Positions 17,915 to 24,874 of a DNA stretch of 64,000 bases are shown one piece after another. The stretch's first letter is position 1; each line of letters opens with the position of its first letter. Under the pieces are notes generated by a model. That model saw nothing but the letters and a program-made list of their open reading frames with translations. It was not told where the DNA came from and did not search any database. The stretch covers positions 417,305 to 481,304 of the forward strand of contig NZ_DALZYX010000002.1 in the NCBI RefSeq assembly GCF_031987975.1, given 5' to 3'. The stretch is from Pseudescherichia sp031987975. GTDB taxonomy: Bacteria > Pseudomonadota > Gammaproteobacteria > Enterobacterales > Enterobacteriaceae. Position numbers and translations under genes: made by a program.

Positions 17915-18646
17915 TTAGCTTCCGATAACGAACATGCTGAAATTAGTGTTTGCCGGTGCGTCTGCGTAAGGGCTTCCGTTTAATAACAGCGTTCCGACGG
18001 ATTGTTTTACTATGACTTTGCAGCCAGTTGCGGTGATATCCGAAGCCTGTCCGATGACCATTTGGTTTCCGTTCCAGATTGGGTCCGGCTTAACCTGGGG
18101 CGGCGAGGTGTATTTCTTTGCAAAGACGATAGAAACAGCAGTGCCAGCCGTGACAACCTTCCCGGATACCGTTTCAAAATAGACTGGCGTCGCATTTGTT
18201 CCTGCCGGGCCTTGAGGTCCCGTAGCCCCCTGGGGACCTGTAGAACCAGTATCACCCTTATCGCCTTTTGGCCCTTGCGCACCGGCTGCACCCTGTGGTC
18301 CGGTAGGGCCTTGCGGGCCAACAGGGCCTGTAGCGCCTTGGGGGATGGTTAGGTTGAGAATTTGACTCGGAGCTTCACCAGTTACGCTTGCTGCTGCCTG
18401 GGTGGCAGGCTGCCCTGTGATTACTGTCCCAATAGACAAAGCGTTAGGGGATGGAGACTGTCCGTCTGCGCCTTTAGGGATGGCGAGGTTTAGTTTCTGC
18501 TTCGGTGCATCGCCAGTAATAGACGCGCCTGCGCCCTGATCTGGCTGGTTAGTTACCACCTTGCCGATCTCAAGCTCGGTAGTGGTCACCTTGTCTGTCA
18601 TTACACGCTGCGGTGGAGAGAAGCCGTCTTGCGGAAAGAGTCCCAT
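17915..18646 (-). CDS. Collagen-repeat phage protein
   Basis: 243 residues. Residues 104-151 are 16 uninterrupted G-X-Y triplets rich in GPQ/GPK/GDK, a collagen-like triple helix. Upstream are two related tandem segments (about 26-59, EIGKVVTNQPDQGAGASITG; and 71-104, SIGTVITGQPATQAAASVTG), evidence of internal duplication. The C-terminal domain (about 155-243; ATPVYFETVSGKVVTAGTAV) is a compact beta module. Probably a trimeric fibrous virion or adhesion protein made late in infection. Its location between lysis and terminase genes is unusual for a tail component. No signal peptide. Confidence 0.8.
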   Translation of the reverse strand: MGLFPQDGFSPPQRVMTDKVTTTELEIGKVVTNQPDQGAGASITGDAPKQKLNLAIPKGADGQSPSPNALSIGTVITGQPATQAAASVTGEAPSQILNLTIPQGATGPVGPQGPTGPQGAAGAQGPKGDKGDTGSTGPQGATGPQGPAGTNATPVYFETVSGKVVTAGTAVSIVFAKKYTSPPQVKPDPIWNGNQMVIGQASDITATGCKVIVKQSVGTLLLNGSPYADAPANTNFSMFVIGS

Positions 18647-18653
18647 AGTCGCC

Positions 18654-18887
18654 TCACGTGATGATTATTTTCGCTTCGCCGCCTGATGATCGTCCCCACA
18701 TCTGCTGAGGAGGGGTTACGCCTAGCCATTTTGGTGATGAAACCGGATGGCCCTGAATGTTGCCGGGAGGCTTAGTTGGGGAGTCGCGGAACCAGGCGGT
18801 ACCGCTTATTACCTGGATAGAAACACTTTGAGTGCCATCGGTAATCTGCTTCCACTCAGTGGTTAGCGTTTCGTCTTTAGATGCCAT
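18654..18887 (-). CDS. Hypothetical late protein
   Basis: 77 residues (ASKDETLTTEWKQITDGTQS ... MWGRSSGGEAKIIIT). Predicted beta-rich with TEWKQIT and SGTAWFRDSP motifs resembling small virion-decorating proteins, but no confident family. Stop lies 7 nt before the collagen-like gene start and the two may act together. Preceded by hairpin copy B and AAAGGAG. Confidence 0.7.
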   Translation of the reverse strand: MASKDETLTTEWKQITDGTQSVSIQVISGTAWFRDSPTKPPGNIQGHPVSSPKWLGVTPPQQMWGRSSGGEAKIIIT

Positions 18888-18902
18888 GACATTCTCCTTT
18901 AA

Positions 18903-18940
18903 CCATTATCGAAGCTGCTCGTGAACAGCCTCTGTAATGG
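18903..18940 (-). other. Late-operon structured hairpin, copy B
   Basis: Minus strand: outer stem CCATTA/TAATGG, CA/GA internal loop, inner 7-bp stem GAGGCTG/CAGCTTC (one G-U) and an 8-nt loop. Relative to copy A the outer pair and three inner pairs are changed on both sides. Located between the stop of the 71-aa gene and the Shine-Dalgarno of the 77-aa gene. Confidence 0.7.
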
Positions 18941-19156
18941 CTACTTCTTGCTCATGATGCTCTTGATGTCTTCCATCGCCTTGTTGAGGCTGTTCAGGTG
19001 ATCATCCCGAAGTTTACTGATGGAGCGGAGGTGCTCTTCATTGAGGCGCTGAATCTCTTTGAGGTGCTCCCGGTCTCTGTACTGCATCCGGAGATTCCAG
19101 AAGAGCACGCCCAGGCCAAACGCTGCAGCGATATTCCATAGCGTGTAGAAGCTCAC
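18941..19156 (-). CDS. Small transmembrane/coiled-coil protein
   Basis: 71 residues: one N-terminal transmembrane helix (about 5-22; TLWNIAAAFGLGVLFWNL) followed by a charged coiled coil (REHLKEIQRLNEEHLRSISK). Start overlaps the Rz1-like stop (ATGA). It shares its design with lysis-cassette accessory proteins (antiholin or spanin-like) but has no recognised family. It sits at the downstream end of the lysis cassette. Confidence 0.7.
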   Translation of the reverse strand: MSFYTLWNIAAAFGLGVLFWNLRMQYRDREHLKEIQRLNEEHLRSISKLRDDHLNSLNKAMEDIKSIMSKK

Positions 19157-19377
19157 TTTGTTTCCTTCTCGCAGCGTGCCTGGCGGGTTTCGTTGTGCGT
19201 CAGGATTTGCCGCTTAGCCTGAGGTGACAGGTTGGTGATGTCGCTGTCAGTGAGGTAGATGTAAGAGGTCCAGTCGCAGCCGGTATCAATCACCTTCGCC
19301 GGGCGGTAATCGCCATTTGTTCCGCAGGCGACTATCGACATCACTATCAGACATGCGAATAACGTTTTCTGAAACAT
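19153..19377 (-). CDS. Rz1-like outer-membrane spanin lipoprotein
   Basis: 74 residues from ATG 19377. The signal peptide MFQKTLFACLIVMSIVAC ends at a lipobox (IVAC), so Cys18 should be lipidated. The mature part is short, with two further cysteines. The gene overlaps the Rz-like gene by 92 nt in another frame, the classical embedded Rz/Rz1 arrangement. An upstream in-frame start would lengthen the protein but spoil the signal peptide. It should join the inner-membrane spanin to fuse inner and outer membranes in the last step of lysis. Confidence 0.82.
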   Translation of the reverse strand: MFQKTLFACLIVMSIVACGTNGDYRPAKVIDTGCDWTSYIYLTDSDITNLSPQAKRQILTHNETRQARCEKETK

Positions 19378-19579
19378 CTTTTGCCTCACTGGCTGACTGC
19401 TGACGCGATTCGGATGTCTTCTTGATATCGTCGAGCATCGCTTTGGTTTCACGCTCAGTAGACGCCTTCTCAGCGGAGGACTTCCCTTTCAGGTGGCCGA
19501 TACCGAAAAAGGCCGCGGCGAAAGCGATAATCGCTCCGATCACCGTTACGACTCCAAACGGGTTGAGGAACTCGCTCAT
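19286..19579 (-). CDS. Rz-like inner-membrane spanin
   Basis: 97 residues from ATG 19579, which overlaps the holin stop (ATGA). One N-terminal transmembrane segment (about 8-26; GVVTVIGAIIAFAAAFFGIG) is followed by a periplasmic helical/coiled-coil region (EKASTERETKAMLDDIKKTS). Ends ...KWRLPPGEGD. Position downstream of endolysin and holin and overlapping a lipoprotein gene supports the spanin call. A longer in-frame start at 19684 lacks a ribosome site and would overlap the holin gene extensively. Confidence 0.82.
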   Translation of the reverse strand: MSEFLNPFGVVTVIGAIIAFAAAFFGIGHLKGKSSAEKASTERETKAMLDDIKKTSESRQQSASEAKDVSENVIRMSDSDVDSRLRNKWRLPPGEGD

Positions 19580-19911
19580 AGCCTGCGCTCCATCTGGCGT
19601 TTCTCTTCCAGCAATTTGCGCTGCCTGATGAACTGAGATACTACTCCGAGCATTACCAGCGCGGGTCCGATGTAGGAAAGCCATTCCGGCGGGATGAGGC
19701 TCTTAATCTCTTCAGGGAGTGAGTTCCAAGCGCTCAGCAGTGTATCCGGCGCACTCATCAGGAAAACCATCAGCGTTGCGCCTGCGGTGCTCAGCCATAC
19801 CGACCAGGCTTTAAACAGAATTTTGGCGTGGGCGACAAACTCCAGCTTAGTGAAGCGCTGCAGCAACAGGACAGCAATCACGATCAGTGCGATGATGAAT
19901 AGCCATGTCAT
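19576..19911 (-). CDS. Putative holin
   Basis: 111 residues. Start ATG 19911 overlaps the endolysin stop (TAATG). Hydrophobic helices at about 2-19 (TWLFIIALIVIAVLLL), 37-58 (AWSVWLSTAGATLMVFLMSA) and 83-100 (WLSYIGPALVMLGVVSQFIR), with a charged C-terminus KLLEEKRQMERRL. Length, two to three membrane helices and neighbouring endolysin and spanins indicate a holin that times lysis. Unusually it follows rather than precedes the endolysin. Confidence 0.8.
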   Translation of the reverse strand: MTWLFIIALIVIAVLLLQRFTKLEFVAHAKILFKAWSVWLSTAGATLMVFLMSAPDTLLSAWNSLPEEIKSLIPPEWLSYIGPALVMLGVVSQFIRQRKLLEEKRQMERRL

Positions 19912-20462
19912 TAGCATTCGACACGCTCCAGCCATCCGTAGATGAATGCCTCGTTAGCCGGGCGGGATTCTGCCAACTCAAGATAGCGGGCACCCTGACT
20001 ACAGTTGAGCGCCTTAACCAGTGCCTGCTCTCCTTTCTTACCGCGTAATGCGATGAAGCTTTTCAGGGCGGAGATAGTGCGCGGGCCAATCATACCGTCG
20101 GCAGTCAGGTCAGGATAAAGCTTGCCCTGGTTGTTGAGAGCGGTAAGCCAGCGTTGCAGGAACTTAGCCGGTACAGATGGCCCCATGTTTACGCCAGTAT
20201 CGAAGCACTCAATGGCGACAGCCTGAGAAACCTCAGCAATCTGATCGAAGCGCGGGCCAGTCCAGTAGTCAGCCTCATAAATAGCGACGGCTGTGTTGCG
20301 CGGGAGGTACCGCATATCGCCAGTGTAACCATGAGCGCGGGCAACCTTTTGAGTGATTCCCCACATCGTTGCGCCGCCGATGTCGTTAGGGTTATTTGAG
20401 TAACCACCCTCTTTGCCAATGGTCTGGTCAATCGCTTTATTGACCGCATCAACATTAGTCAT
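19911..20462 (-). CDS. Endolysin, N-acetylmuramidase (GH108-type)
   Basis: 183 residues. GKEGGYSNNPNDIGGATMWG carries the catalytic Glu of the E-G-G-Y motif of glycoside hydrolase family 108. The C-terminal half (ADGMIGPRTISALKSFIALR) is a peptidoglycan-binding domain of the PG_binding_3 type. It cleaves the glycan MurNAc-GlcNAc linkage. No signal anchor at the N-terminus, so release needs the holin. Start overlaps the upstream gene (ATGA). Confidence 0.9.
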   Translation of the reverse strand: MTNVDAVNKAIDQTIGKEGGYSNNPNDIGGATMWGITQKVARAHGYTGDMRYLPRNTAVAIYEADYWTGPRFDQIAEVSQAVAIECFDTGVNMGPSVPAKFLQRWLTALNNQGKLYPDLTADGMIGPRTISALKSFIALRGKKGEQALVKALNCSQGARYLELAESRPANEAFIYGWLERVEC

Positions 20463-20725
20463 TTCGGATCACCTTGCTCAGTGGCTTTAAGTTCTTTGGC
20501 GGTTTGCTCAGGAAGGGTGTCGAGCTTCTTCTGTATCTCGTCTACTTTCTTATCACGCTGCTCCGTGCGCTGCAGGCTTTCAGCCCGGAACATGAAGTAG
20601 CCTGATGTGACGCCACCGACATATATACCGAACGACGCGATGAGGATAATTACCCACATTTGCCAGTGCCTGTACCAGGGCTTGTCAGTCTCTTTATCTG
20701 GTATTTGATTTGCAGTGCCTGTCAT
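20459..20725 (-). CDS. Single-pass membrane protein in the lysis cassette
   Basis: 88 residues with a soluble N-terminus (ETDKPWYRHWQMW), one transmembrane helix (about 25-47; VIILIASFGIYVGGVTSGYF) and a charged periplasmic/cytoplasmic helix (DKKVDEIQKKLDTLPEQTAK). Its stop overlaps the endolysin start (ATGA). It could be an antiholin or a second membrane component of lysis control; no family recognised. Confidence 0.7.
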   Translation of the reverse strand: MTGTANQIPDKETDKPWYRHWQMWVIILIASFGIYVGGVTSGYFMFRAESLQRTEQRDKKVDEIQKKLDTLPEQTAKELKATEQGDPK

Positions 20726-20727
20726 AT

Positions 20728-21135
20728 TTATGTCCTCATCGTGGCACGCAAGTGAGCCACCTCGGAGGCTAGCTCTTTGTTGGTTTCGGTGAGGCGGCCT
20801 ACCTGAATTGAAAGAAGCTCATTTTGCTCTTTCAGGTTTTGCAATTGCTGCTCAATGATTTGTAGCTTTGCGTTTGATACAGATAGTTCGCGGAAATAAT
20901 TCCTGATCTCTTCGTCGCGGTCCTTAATTTGAGACCGCAACTCGCTGTTTTCCTTCTCCAGGCGATCAAGCCCTCTCTCCTGACGGTCAAGCATGTCAAT
21001 CTGCTGAGCGTCATTTGCATTGCGAGCTTTATTGCTTACCCAGAATCGGCTGAAAGCCATGAATCCAGCGACAGCTGAGGCTAAAGAGCTACCAGCGCCG
21101 ATCAGGAATTCCTTTGTGATGAACTCAAACGCCAT
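20728..21135 (-). CDS. Membrane-anchored coiled-coil protein, first late gene
   Basis: 135 residues from ATG 21135, selected because GGAG lies about 8 nt upstream; the longer frame to 21279 has no ribosome site and crosses the late terminator region. One transmembrane helix (about 10-32; GAGSSLASAVAGFMAFSRFW) is followed by about 95 residues of nearly continuous heptad repeats (LDRLEKENSELRSQIKDRDE). Likely involved in lysis timing or envelope remodelling. No family assigned. Confidence 0.7.
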   Translation of the reverse strand: MAFEFITKEFLIGAGSSLASAVAGFMAFSRFWVSNKARNANDAQQIDMLDRQERGLDRLEKENSELRSQIKDRDEEIRNYFRELSVSNAKLQIIEQQLQNLKEQNELLSIQVGRLTETNKELASEVAHLRATMRT

Positions 21136-21226
21136 GAGGCCGTCTCCGGCTGCCCGGAACATTCCGGCCTGCTGTAATAAAAAAGCGCCGGTATCGAGAG
21201 GGGGAAAGTTATCTCGGGCGCAAAAC

Positions 21227-21249
21227 AAAAAGCCAGCTCGAAGGCTGGC
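21227..21249 (-). terminator. tR'-type terminator before the late operon
   Basis: Minus strand: GCCAGC-CTTCGA-GCTGGC then TTTTTG. It lies between the Q gene and the first late gene, where the Q-dependent late promoter and its terminator are expected; Q-modified RNA polymerase would read through into lysis genes. Confidence 0.85.
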
Positions 21250-21326
21250 AGAGGGAGTGTTTTTGTATTGTTTTGCCAAATGCGTAAAGTTGGCAGGATA
21301 TCAAACTTTCACTAAAAGTAACCCAT
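21250..21326 (-). promoter_or_regulatory. Probable late promoter (PR') region
   Basis: By lambdoid logic the Q-responsive promoter must lie here, between the Q stop (21327) and the terminator. AT-rich candidate hexamers exist (TTGATA and CAATAC on the minus strand) but no single sigma-70 pair stands out. Confidence 0.4.
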
Positions 21327-22016
21327 TTAGTTCGGTTTTGCAATACTTGATGCGGAATTTGTCGCCTTTTGTTGTGAACGTGATCGCGAAGCTGAATGCA
21401 AAGCGCCTTTATCGAGCCGGATAAATGAGTTTTTCATCTCCTGCCAGTGAGGCTGATATGTTTCGCTCCAGGTGGACTTACTCACGCCGACCAGTTGCGC
21501 CAGCTCCTGACACTCATATGTCTCTTTACCTGCCAGATCCTGCTTCACATCCTGCGCGGCCAGCCAGATAAGCGCCTTCATCCGGTTAAGCGTTTTGTTT
21601 GCAATTTTACGAGTGCCCAGGTATTCGCTGAACTGCTGCCACGCCCATTGGGTAATTGCCACCTGGTGCGTGAATGCGGTGTCTTCGCTATAGCTCCACA
21701 GAATCCACGCCTTCTGGTGCTCATCAAGCGCCAGCACAGCTCGACGCCATGAGGCAGTGCAGAACTCGACAGGTTGAACCAGCGCGATAGAGGAGCCTTT
21801 AGCGTGCGACTGCTTGCCGGGGATCGGCGGGTTATCCAGAGTAATCATTTTCCCGCTTACCTCATCCAGGACTTTTATCTTCTTCCGCTTATGCGTACCG
21901 GTGTCGAACTGCGCATTCTCCAGCCATGCCATGAGCTGCCCCTTTGTTGCCCCGCTCAGGTCGGCGGTGGCAGTGATGAGTTGCTGGCGTACGTATTCCA
22001 GATATTGAGCCGTCAT
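21327..22016 (-). CDS. Late antitermination protein Q
   Basis: 229 residues. TAQYLEYVRQQLITATADLS and KGQLMAWLENAQFD open the protein; the middle has WRRAVLAL and VAITQWAWQQF; a C-terminal HTH (CQELAQLVGVSKSTWSETYQ) precedes a basic tail. This is a known lambdoid Q type that differs from lambda Q itself. It binds DNA at the late promoter and modifies paused RNA polymerase to ignore terminators. Located at the end of the early-right operon, directly before the late terminator. Start overlaps the upstream small gene (ATGA). Confidence 0.87.
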   Translation of the reverse strand: MTAQYLEYVRQQLITATADLSGATKGQLMAWLENAQFDTGTHKRKKIKVLDEVSGKMITLDNPPIPGKQSHAKGSSIALVQPVEFCTASWRRAVLALDEHQKAWILWSYSEDTAFTHQVAITQWAWQQFSEYLGTRKIANKTLNRMKALIWLAAQDVKQDLAGKETYECQELAQLVGVSKSTWSETYQPHWQEMKNSFIRLDKGALHSASRSRSQQKATNSASSIAKPN

Positions 22017-22171
22017 GCTGTCTCTCCTGCCTTATGCTTTCTCTCTGCCTTGCGGCGCTCACTGTTGCGGATAATCTGCTGTGCTGTGCCACCGGGGCCG
22101 TGTCGGTTGATGTCGAATCCGGCGCGGAGGATGGATTCGCGCTGGTAGCGCTCGATGTCAGGGCGGTTCAT
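22013..22171 (-). CDS. Small basic hypothetical protein
   Basis: 52 residues, MNRPDIERYQRESILRAGFD... ending RRKAERKHKAGETA. Highly charged, no cysteine, probably helical. It is joined to both neighbours by ATGA overlaps (22168-22171 and 22013-22016), strong evidence that it is translated. Position between nin-like genes and Q. No family recognised. Confidence 0.65.
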   Translation of the reverse strand: MNRPDIERYQRESILRAGFDINRHGPGGTAQQIIRNSERRKAERKHKAGETA

Positions 22172-22347
22172 TTCTGCCACCTGATTGCTGCGTCGAGTTC
22201 AGTCTGTGAGAAGGAGAGCAGCTTACGGCGCTCTTCCTCTGTGAGATTTCGGATACCCATCAACTGGATTCCAGCAGGCGTGCGAACCGCATGGACATTC
22301 TTGGACCGGTACCAATTAAGTAGCGCCAGTGCGTTTTGAGTACTCAT
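22168..22347 (-). CDS. Small hypothetical protein
   Basis: 59 residues, MSTQNALALLNWYRSKNVHA ... LSFSQTELDAAIRWQK. Amphipathic, no membrane segment. ATGA overlaps with the genes on both sides place it in a tightly coupled chain upstream of Q. Function unknown. Confidence 0.65.
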   Translation of the reverse strand: MSTQNALALLNWYRSKNVHAVRTPAGIQLMGIRNLTEEERRKLLSFSQTELDAAIRWQK

Positions 22348-22439
22348 TGCGACACCCTCCGGCTATACAGGAAGTCACGACACACTAGCGCGGCGATGAG
22401 GGCCACGTAGCCGATGCAGTAAATGGTTTCGATGCTCAT
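22344..22439 (-). CDS. 31-residue membrane microprotein
   Basis: MSIETIYCIGYVALIAALVC followed by RDFLYSRRVSQ: one transmembrane helix (about 6-20) with a basic cytosolic tail. ATGA overlaps on both sides (22344-22347, 22436-22439) argue for translation despite the length. Could be a lysis or superinfection-exclusion microprotein; function unknown. Confidence 0.55.
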   Translation of the reverse strand: MSIETIYCIGYVALIAALVCRDFLYSRRVSQ

Positions 22440-22897
22440 GCTGCCTCTCCCATACGCAAGGTAATGCTCTGCTGATACCAGTCAGGTGCGGTGAACTCGA
22501 TGCGGCCAAGAATGCCGGTGATGCGGAGAGCTTTCAGTCTTACCAACTCCTGCTTGTAGTGCTGGTACATCTCCTCTTTCTGCCACGGCTTAATCTTCAT
22601 TGGGTGCAGCGCGGCGCGGGCCACCTGCTCAACCGTCATCACGCCGTATTCATACTCAGCGTGGCGGGCGAACTGGATCGGCTCCTCACCTAAACGACGA
22701 TGACAGCCAACACAGTGGGCCAGCGCGTTATATGGATGCCAGCGGGTCGCTGCATGGCGGCGTCCGTTAATATGGGAGCAATGAAGAGATGCGCGGTTTG
22801 TATTGAAATCACGACCACAACTTTCACAGCACCAGTTAGCACGTTCGCGAACCAGCTCAGAAAAAATGGCGTCGTATTTATCACGTTTAAGAGCCAT
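22436..22897 (-). CDS. HNH/zinc-ribbon protein, NinG-like position
   Basis: 153 residues. A zinc-binding HNH-like core: CCESCGRDF, LHCSHINGRRH, NALAHCVGCHRRLGEEP (about 23-75). The C-terminal half is helical (KPWQKEEMYQHYKQELVRLK). In lambdoid phages this slot usually holds NinG (Rap), a recombination nuclease with a similar zinc core, but direct similarity to NinG is weak. Likely a DNA-junction or HNH nuclease. Stop overlaps the microprotein start. Confidence 0.7.
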   Translation of the reverse strand: MALKRDKYDAIFSELVRERANWCCESCGRDFNTNRASLHCSHINGRRHAATRWHPYNALAHCVGCHRRLGEEPIQFARHAEYEYGVMTVEQVARAALHPMKIKPWQKEEMYQHYKQELVRLKALRITGILGRIEFTAPDWYQQSITLRMGEAA

Positions 22898-23559
22898 TAC
22901 TCGCCTCCCTGCAACTGAACAAGAGTGAGGTTTCCGCAGAATACGGCACCGGTATCTATATACATCTGGTTGGCATATTTGAGCGGGTTACGCGCCGGGG
23001 TATGCCCGAAAATAAACAGATCGGCACCAGTGATTTCGCTTATCTTGCCATCCATCGCATCGCTGACACGCTCACGATTCCAGATGACCATTTCCTCAGG
23101 AACCGGCTTATCGAATGCGTATTCATCGTGTGGATAGTCTGCATGGCAGATGACTACCTTCCGGTATCCGGACACCAGTTCGATGATCAACGGCAGTTGA
23201 GCCGCTTTGAAAACCAGAGCCTTTGCCAGCACCTCTTTTTCGTAGTCGAGATAGAAGAACCAGCTCCCGCCGTTAGCTATCCAGTGGTTAACGTTGCCGT
23301 GTTCTGACAGGCCATCAATCATCATCTGCTCATGATTACCGCGCACAGCCCGGAACCACGGTTGATTGATCAGGTCCAGGCACTCTACGTTTTCGGTGCC
23401 TCGGTCAACCAGGTCGCCAACGGAGATGAGCAGGTCTTTATCAGCCTCAAAGCCAACCTCATCAAGACGGTTCATCAGATTGGTGTAGCAGCCGTGCAGG
23501 TCGCCAACGACCCAGATATTGCGCCAGTCAGCGCCATTGATACGTTGATAGATGCTCAT
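22897..23559 (-). CDS. ninI: Serine/threonine protein phosphatase, NinI-like
   Basis: 220 residues from ATG 23559 (AAGGAAAAC upstream; overlaps the preceding stop as ATGA). Metallophosphoesterase motifs in order: VVGDLHGCY, SVGDLVDRGTEN, AVRGNHEQM, VICHADYP, FIFGHTPA. It is the lambda phosphatase (orf221/NinI) family, a Mn-dependent PPP-type enzyme. Its biological target in infection is unknown. Longer in-frame starts lack a ribosome site. Confidence 0.92.
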   Translation of the reverse strand: MSIYQRINGADWRNIWVVGDLHGCYTNLMNRLDEVGFEADKDLLISVGDLVDRGTENVECLDLINQPWFRAVRGNHEQMMIDGLSEHGNVNHWIANGGSWFFYLDYEKEVLAKALVFKAAQLPLIIELVSGYRKVVICHADYPHDEYAFDKPVPEEMVIWNRERVSDAMDGKISEITGADLFIFGHTPARNPLKYANQMYIDTGAVFCGNLTLVQLQGGE

Positions 23560-23726
23560 GCTGTTTTCCTTCTGGCAGCCAGACGCGCCCAGCGGGAGTC
23601 CCACAGGCTCGCGGTGTAGTTTTTAAGAGTTGGGATTTCCGACTGCAGCGGAGAAGGCTTACGCTTCTCTTTGCGCACGCGGTAGATATGGCGATCGATG
23701 AGGCGAGCGAGAGGGCTATGCATCAT
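23556..23726 (-). CDS. Small basic hypothetical protein
   Basis: 56 residues, MMHSPLARLIDRHIYRVRKE ... LWDSRWARLAARRKTA. Very basic (pI clearly above 10) with Trp-rich C-terminus. ATGA overlap with ninI and 4-nt overlap with the HNH gene stop (23723-23726). Not detected as a long ORF but the codon overlaps make it convincing. Function unknown. Confidence 0.65.
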   Translation of the reverse strand: MMHSPLARLIDRHIYRVRKEKRKPSPLQSEIPTLKNYTASLWDSRWARLAARRKTA

Positions 23727-24304
23727 GCCTCCTGCTTATCGCGCAGCTGCTGATATTCGCAGTGACTAATCGAGGGACAGTAGCTCCATTGCATACCCCT
23801 ATGCTCACTCTGCCGCCCATTAATTGAGGCATGCACCAGTGCAGGGTTGCATCCGTAATGCTTGGTGGACTGCATTGAAGGGAACCAATACCCGAACCCG
23901 TCACGCTCGGCGATAACAGGCGTTTTATTCTTATTCGACAGGCCCGTTTCGTTGGCGTGTTTCATGTTCATCGCATGAGTGCACCACTCCAGGTTCTCTG
24001 GCAGGTTGTTATGCTTATTGCCATCAATGTGGTTAACGTGCGGGTAGTTGTTCGGGTTTGGTACAAAGGCGAGCGCCACAAATCTATGCAGCATCTCGTG
24101 CTTACCAGATAGCGACACCCTAATGTATTGCGAGGACGTACAGCCCTTAAGAATCCGGCCAGCGATAGTTCTGGTAGTCCATGTCTTCCGGTCTCTTCCG
24201 CACGTAGTCACTTTCCTTGGAAGGCTTTTAACACGCGCTAATGAGCTAACTTCAAAGCGATCTTCATATCCCGGAACCGGAATCCAAACTTCTTTTTCAA
24301 ACAT
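23723..24304 (-). CDS. Homing-type HNH endonuclease with NUMOD4 domain
   Basis: 193 residues from ATG 24304, placed 7 nt after AAGGA; the ATG at 24310 is too close to it. NUMOD4 DNA-binding motif at the N-terminus (EVWIPVPGYEDRFEVSSLAR), then an HNH core (LHRFVALAFVPNPNNYPHVN, HIDGNKHNNLPENLEWCTH). Such free-standing enzymes cut related phages that lack the insert. It lies between ninB and the 56-aa gene, splitting the nin-like cluster. Confidence 0.88.
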   Translation of the reverse strand: MFEKEVWIPVPGYEDRFEVSSLARVKSLPRKVTTCGRDRKTWTTRTIAGRILKGCTSSQYIRVSLSGKHEMLHRFVALAFVPNPNNYPHVNHIDGNKHNNLPENLEWCTHAMNMKHANETGLSNKNKTPVIAERDGFGYWFPSMQSTKHYGCNPALVHASINGRQSEHRGMQWSYCPSISHCEYQQLRDKQEA

Positions 24305-24728
24305 GATCATGTCCTTTTGCGTGATATTCGGAGTTCGCGGGGATCCGCAGCTTGATGCCGCGCTCAATGCACCAGACTTCGATGCGGCGCAGGTAGAAGG
24401 TCATCTCTTCGGTGTCGAGAAGCTTGGTGGACTTCACCATCTTGGTGACACCAAGGACGGTCACCGGCTTGGCCGGGCAAAACATGTCCTTGAGGAATTC
24501 GTGCAGGTCTTCTTCGGTGAGATTGCTGGATGAGTGCAGGTTTACTGCAGTAGCGACGTCGCCATTCCACAGCCACATAAGCGAGTTTTGTGACAGGCTG
24601 CGCTTTTCTTTCCACGGCTTGATGATTAGGCGATAGCAGTCGCCAGATTCCAGCATGGGCTGGATCTGCTGACCGATAGCGTTGAAGTTTGATTTATGCA
24701 GACGGATGCCGTCTTTTTGCAGGTTCAT
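24297..24728 (-). CDS. ninB: Recombination mediator NinB (Orf family)
   Basis: 143 residues. RLIIKPWKEKRSLSQNSLMW is the conserved NinB core, followed by a helical middle and VWCIERGIKLRIPANSEYHA at the C-terminus. NinB/Orf binds single-stranded DNA and helps load the phage annealing protein, consistent with the Erf and SSB genes in the left operon. Its last codons overlap the HNH gene by 8 nt, which may mark the insertion edge of the HNH gene. Confidence 0.88.
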   Translation of the reverse strand: MNLQKDGIRLHKSNFNAIGQQIQPMLESGDCYRLIIKPWKEKRSLSQNSLMWLWNGDVATAVNLHSSSNLTEEDLHEFLKDMFCPAKPVTVLGVTKMVKSTKLLDTEEMTFYLRRIEVWCIERGIKLRIPANSEYHAKGHDHV

Positions 24729-24820
24729 ACGGCCTCCACACAGGAGACCGCAGAATGCAGAAAATCGCAGGTGACTTTCGCCATCTGTGACAGGAGAGAT
24801 GTTGCGTTCAGTTGCGTCAT
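24725..24820 (-). CDS. 31-residue leader-like peptide upstream of ninB
   Basis: MTQLNATSLLSQMAKVTCDF then LHSAVSCVEAV. Its stop overlaps the ninB start (ATGA), so it may couple ninB translation. GATGAGAAC upstream is a modest ribosome site. Two cysteines. It is the first ORF after the promoter/operator-like island at 24875-24924. No known family. Confidence 0.45.
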   Translation of the reverse strand: MTQLNATSLLSQMAKVTCDFLHSAVSCVEAV

Positions 24821-24874
24821 AGATATGTTCTCATCTATGACACACGAGCTATGGCTGTTCGGGCCGGGGGAGTT

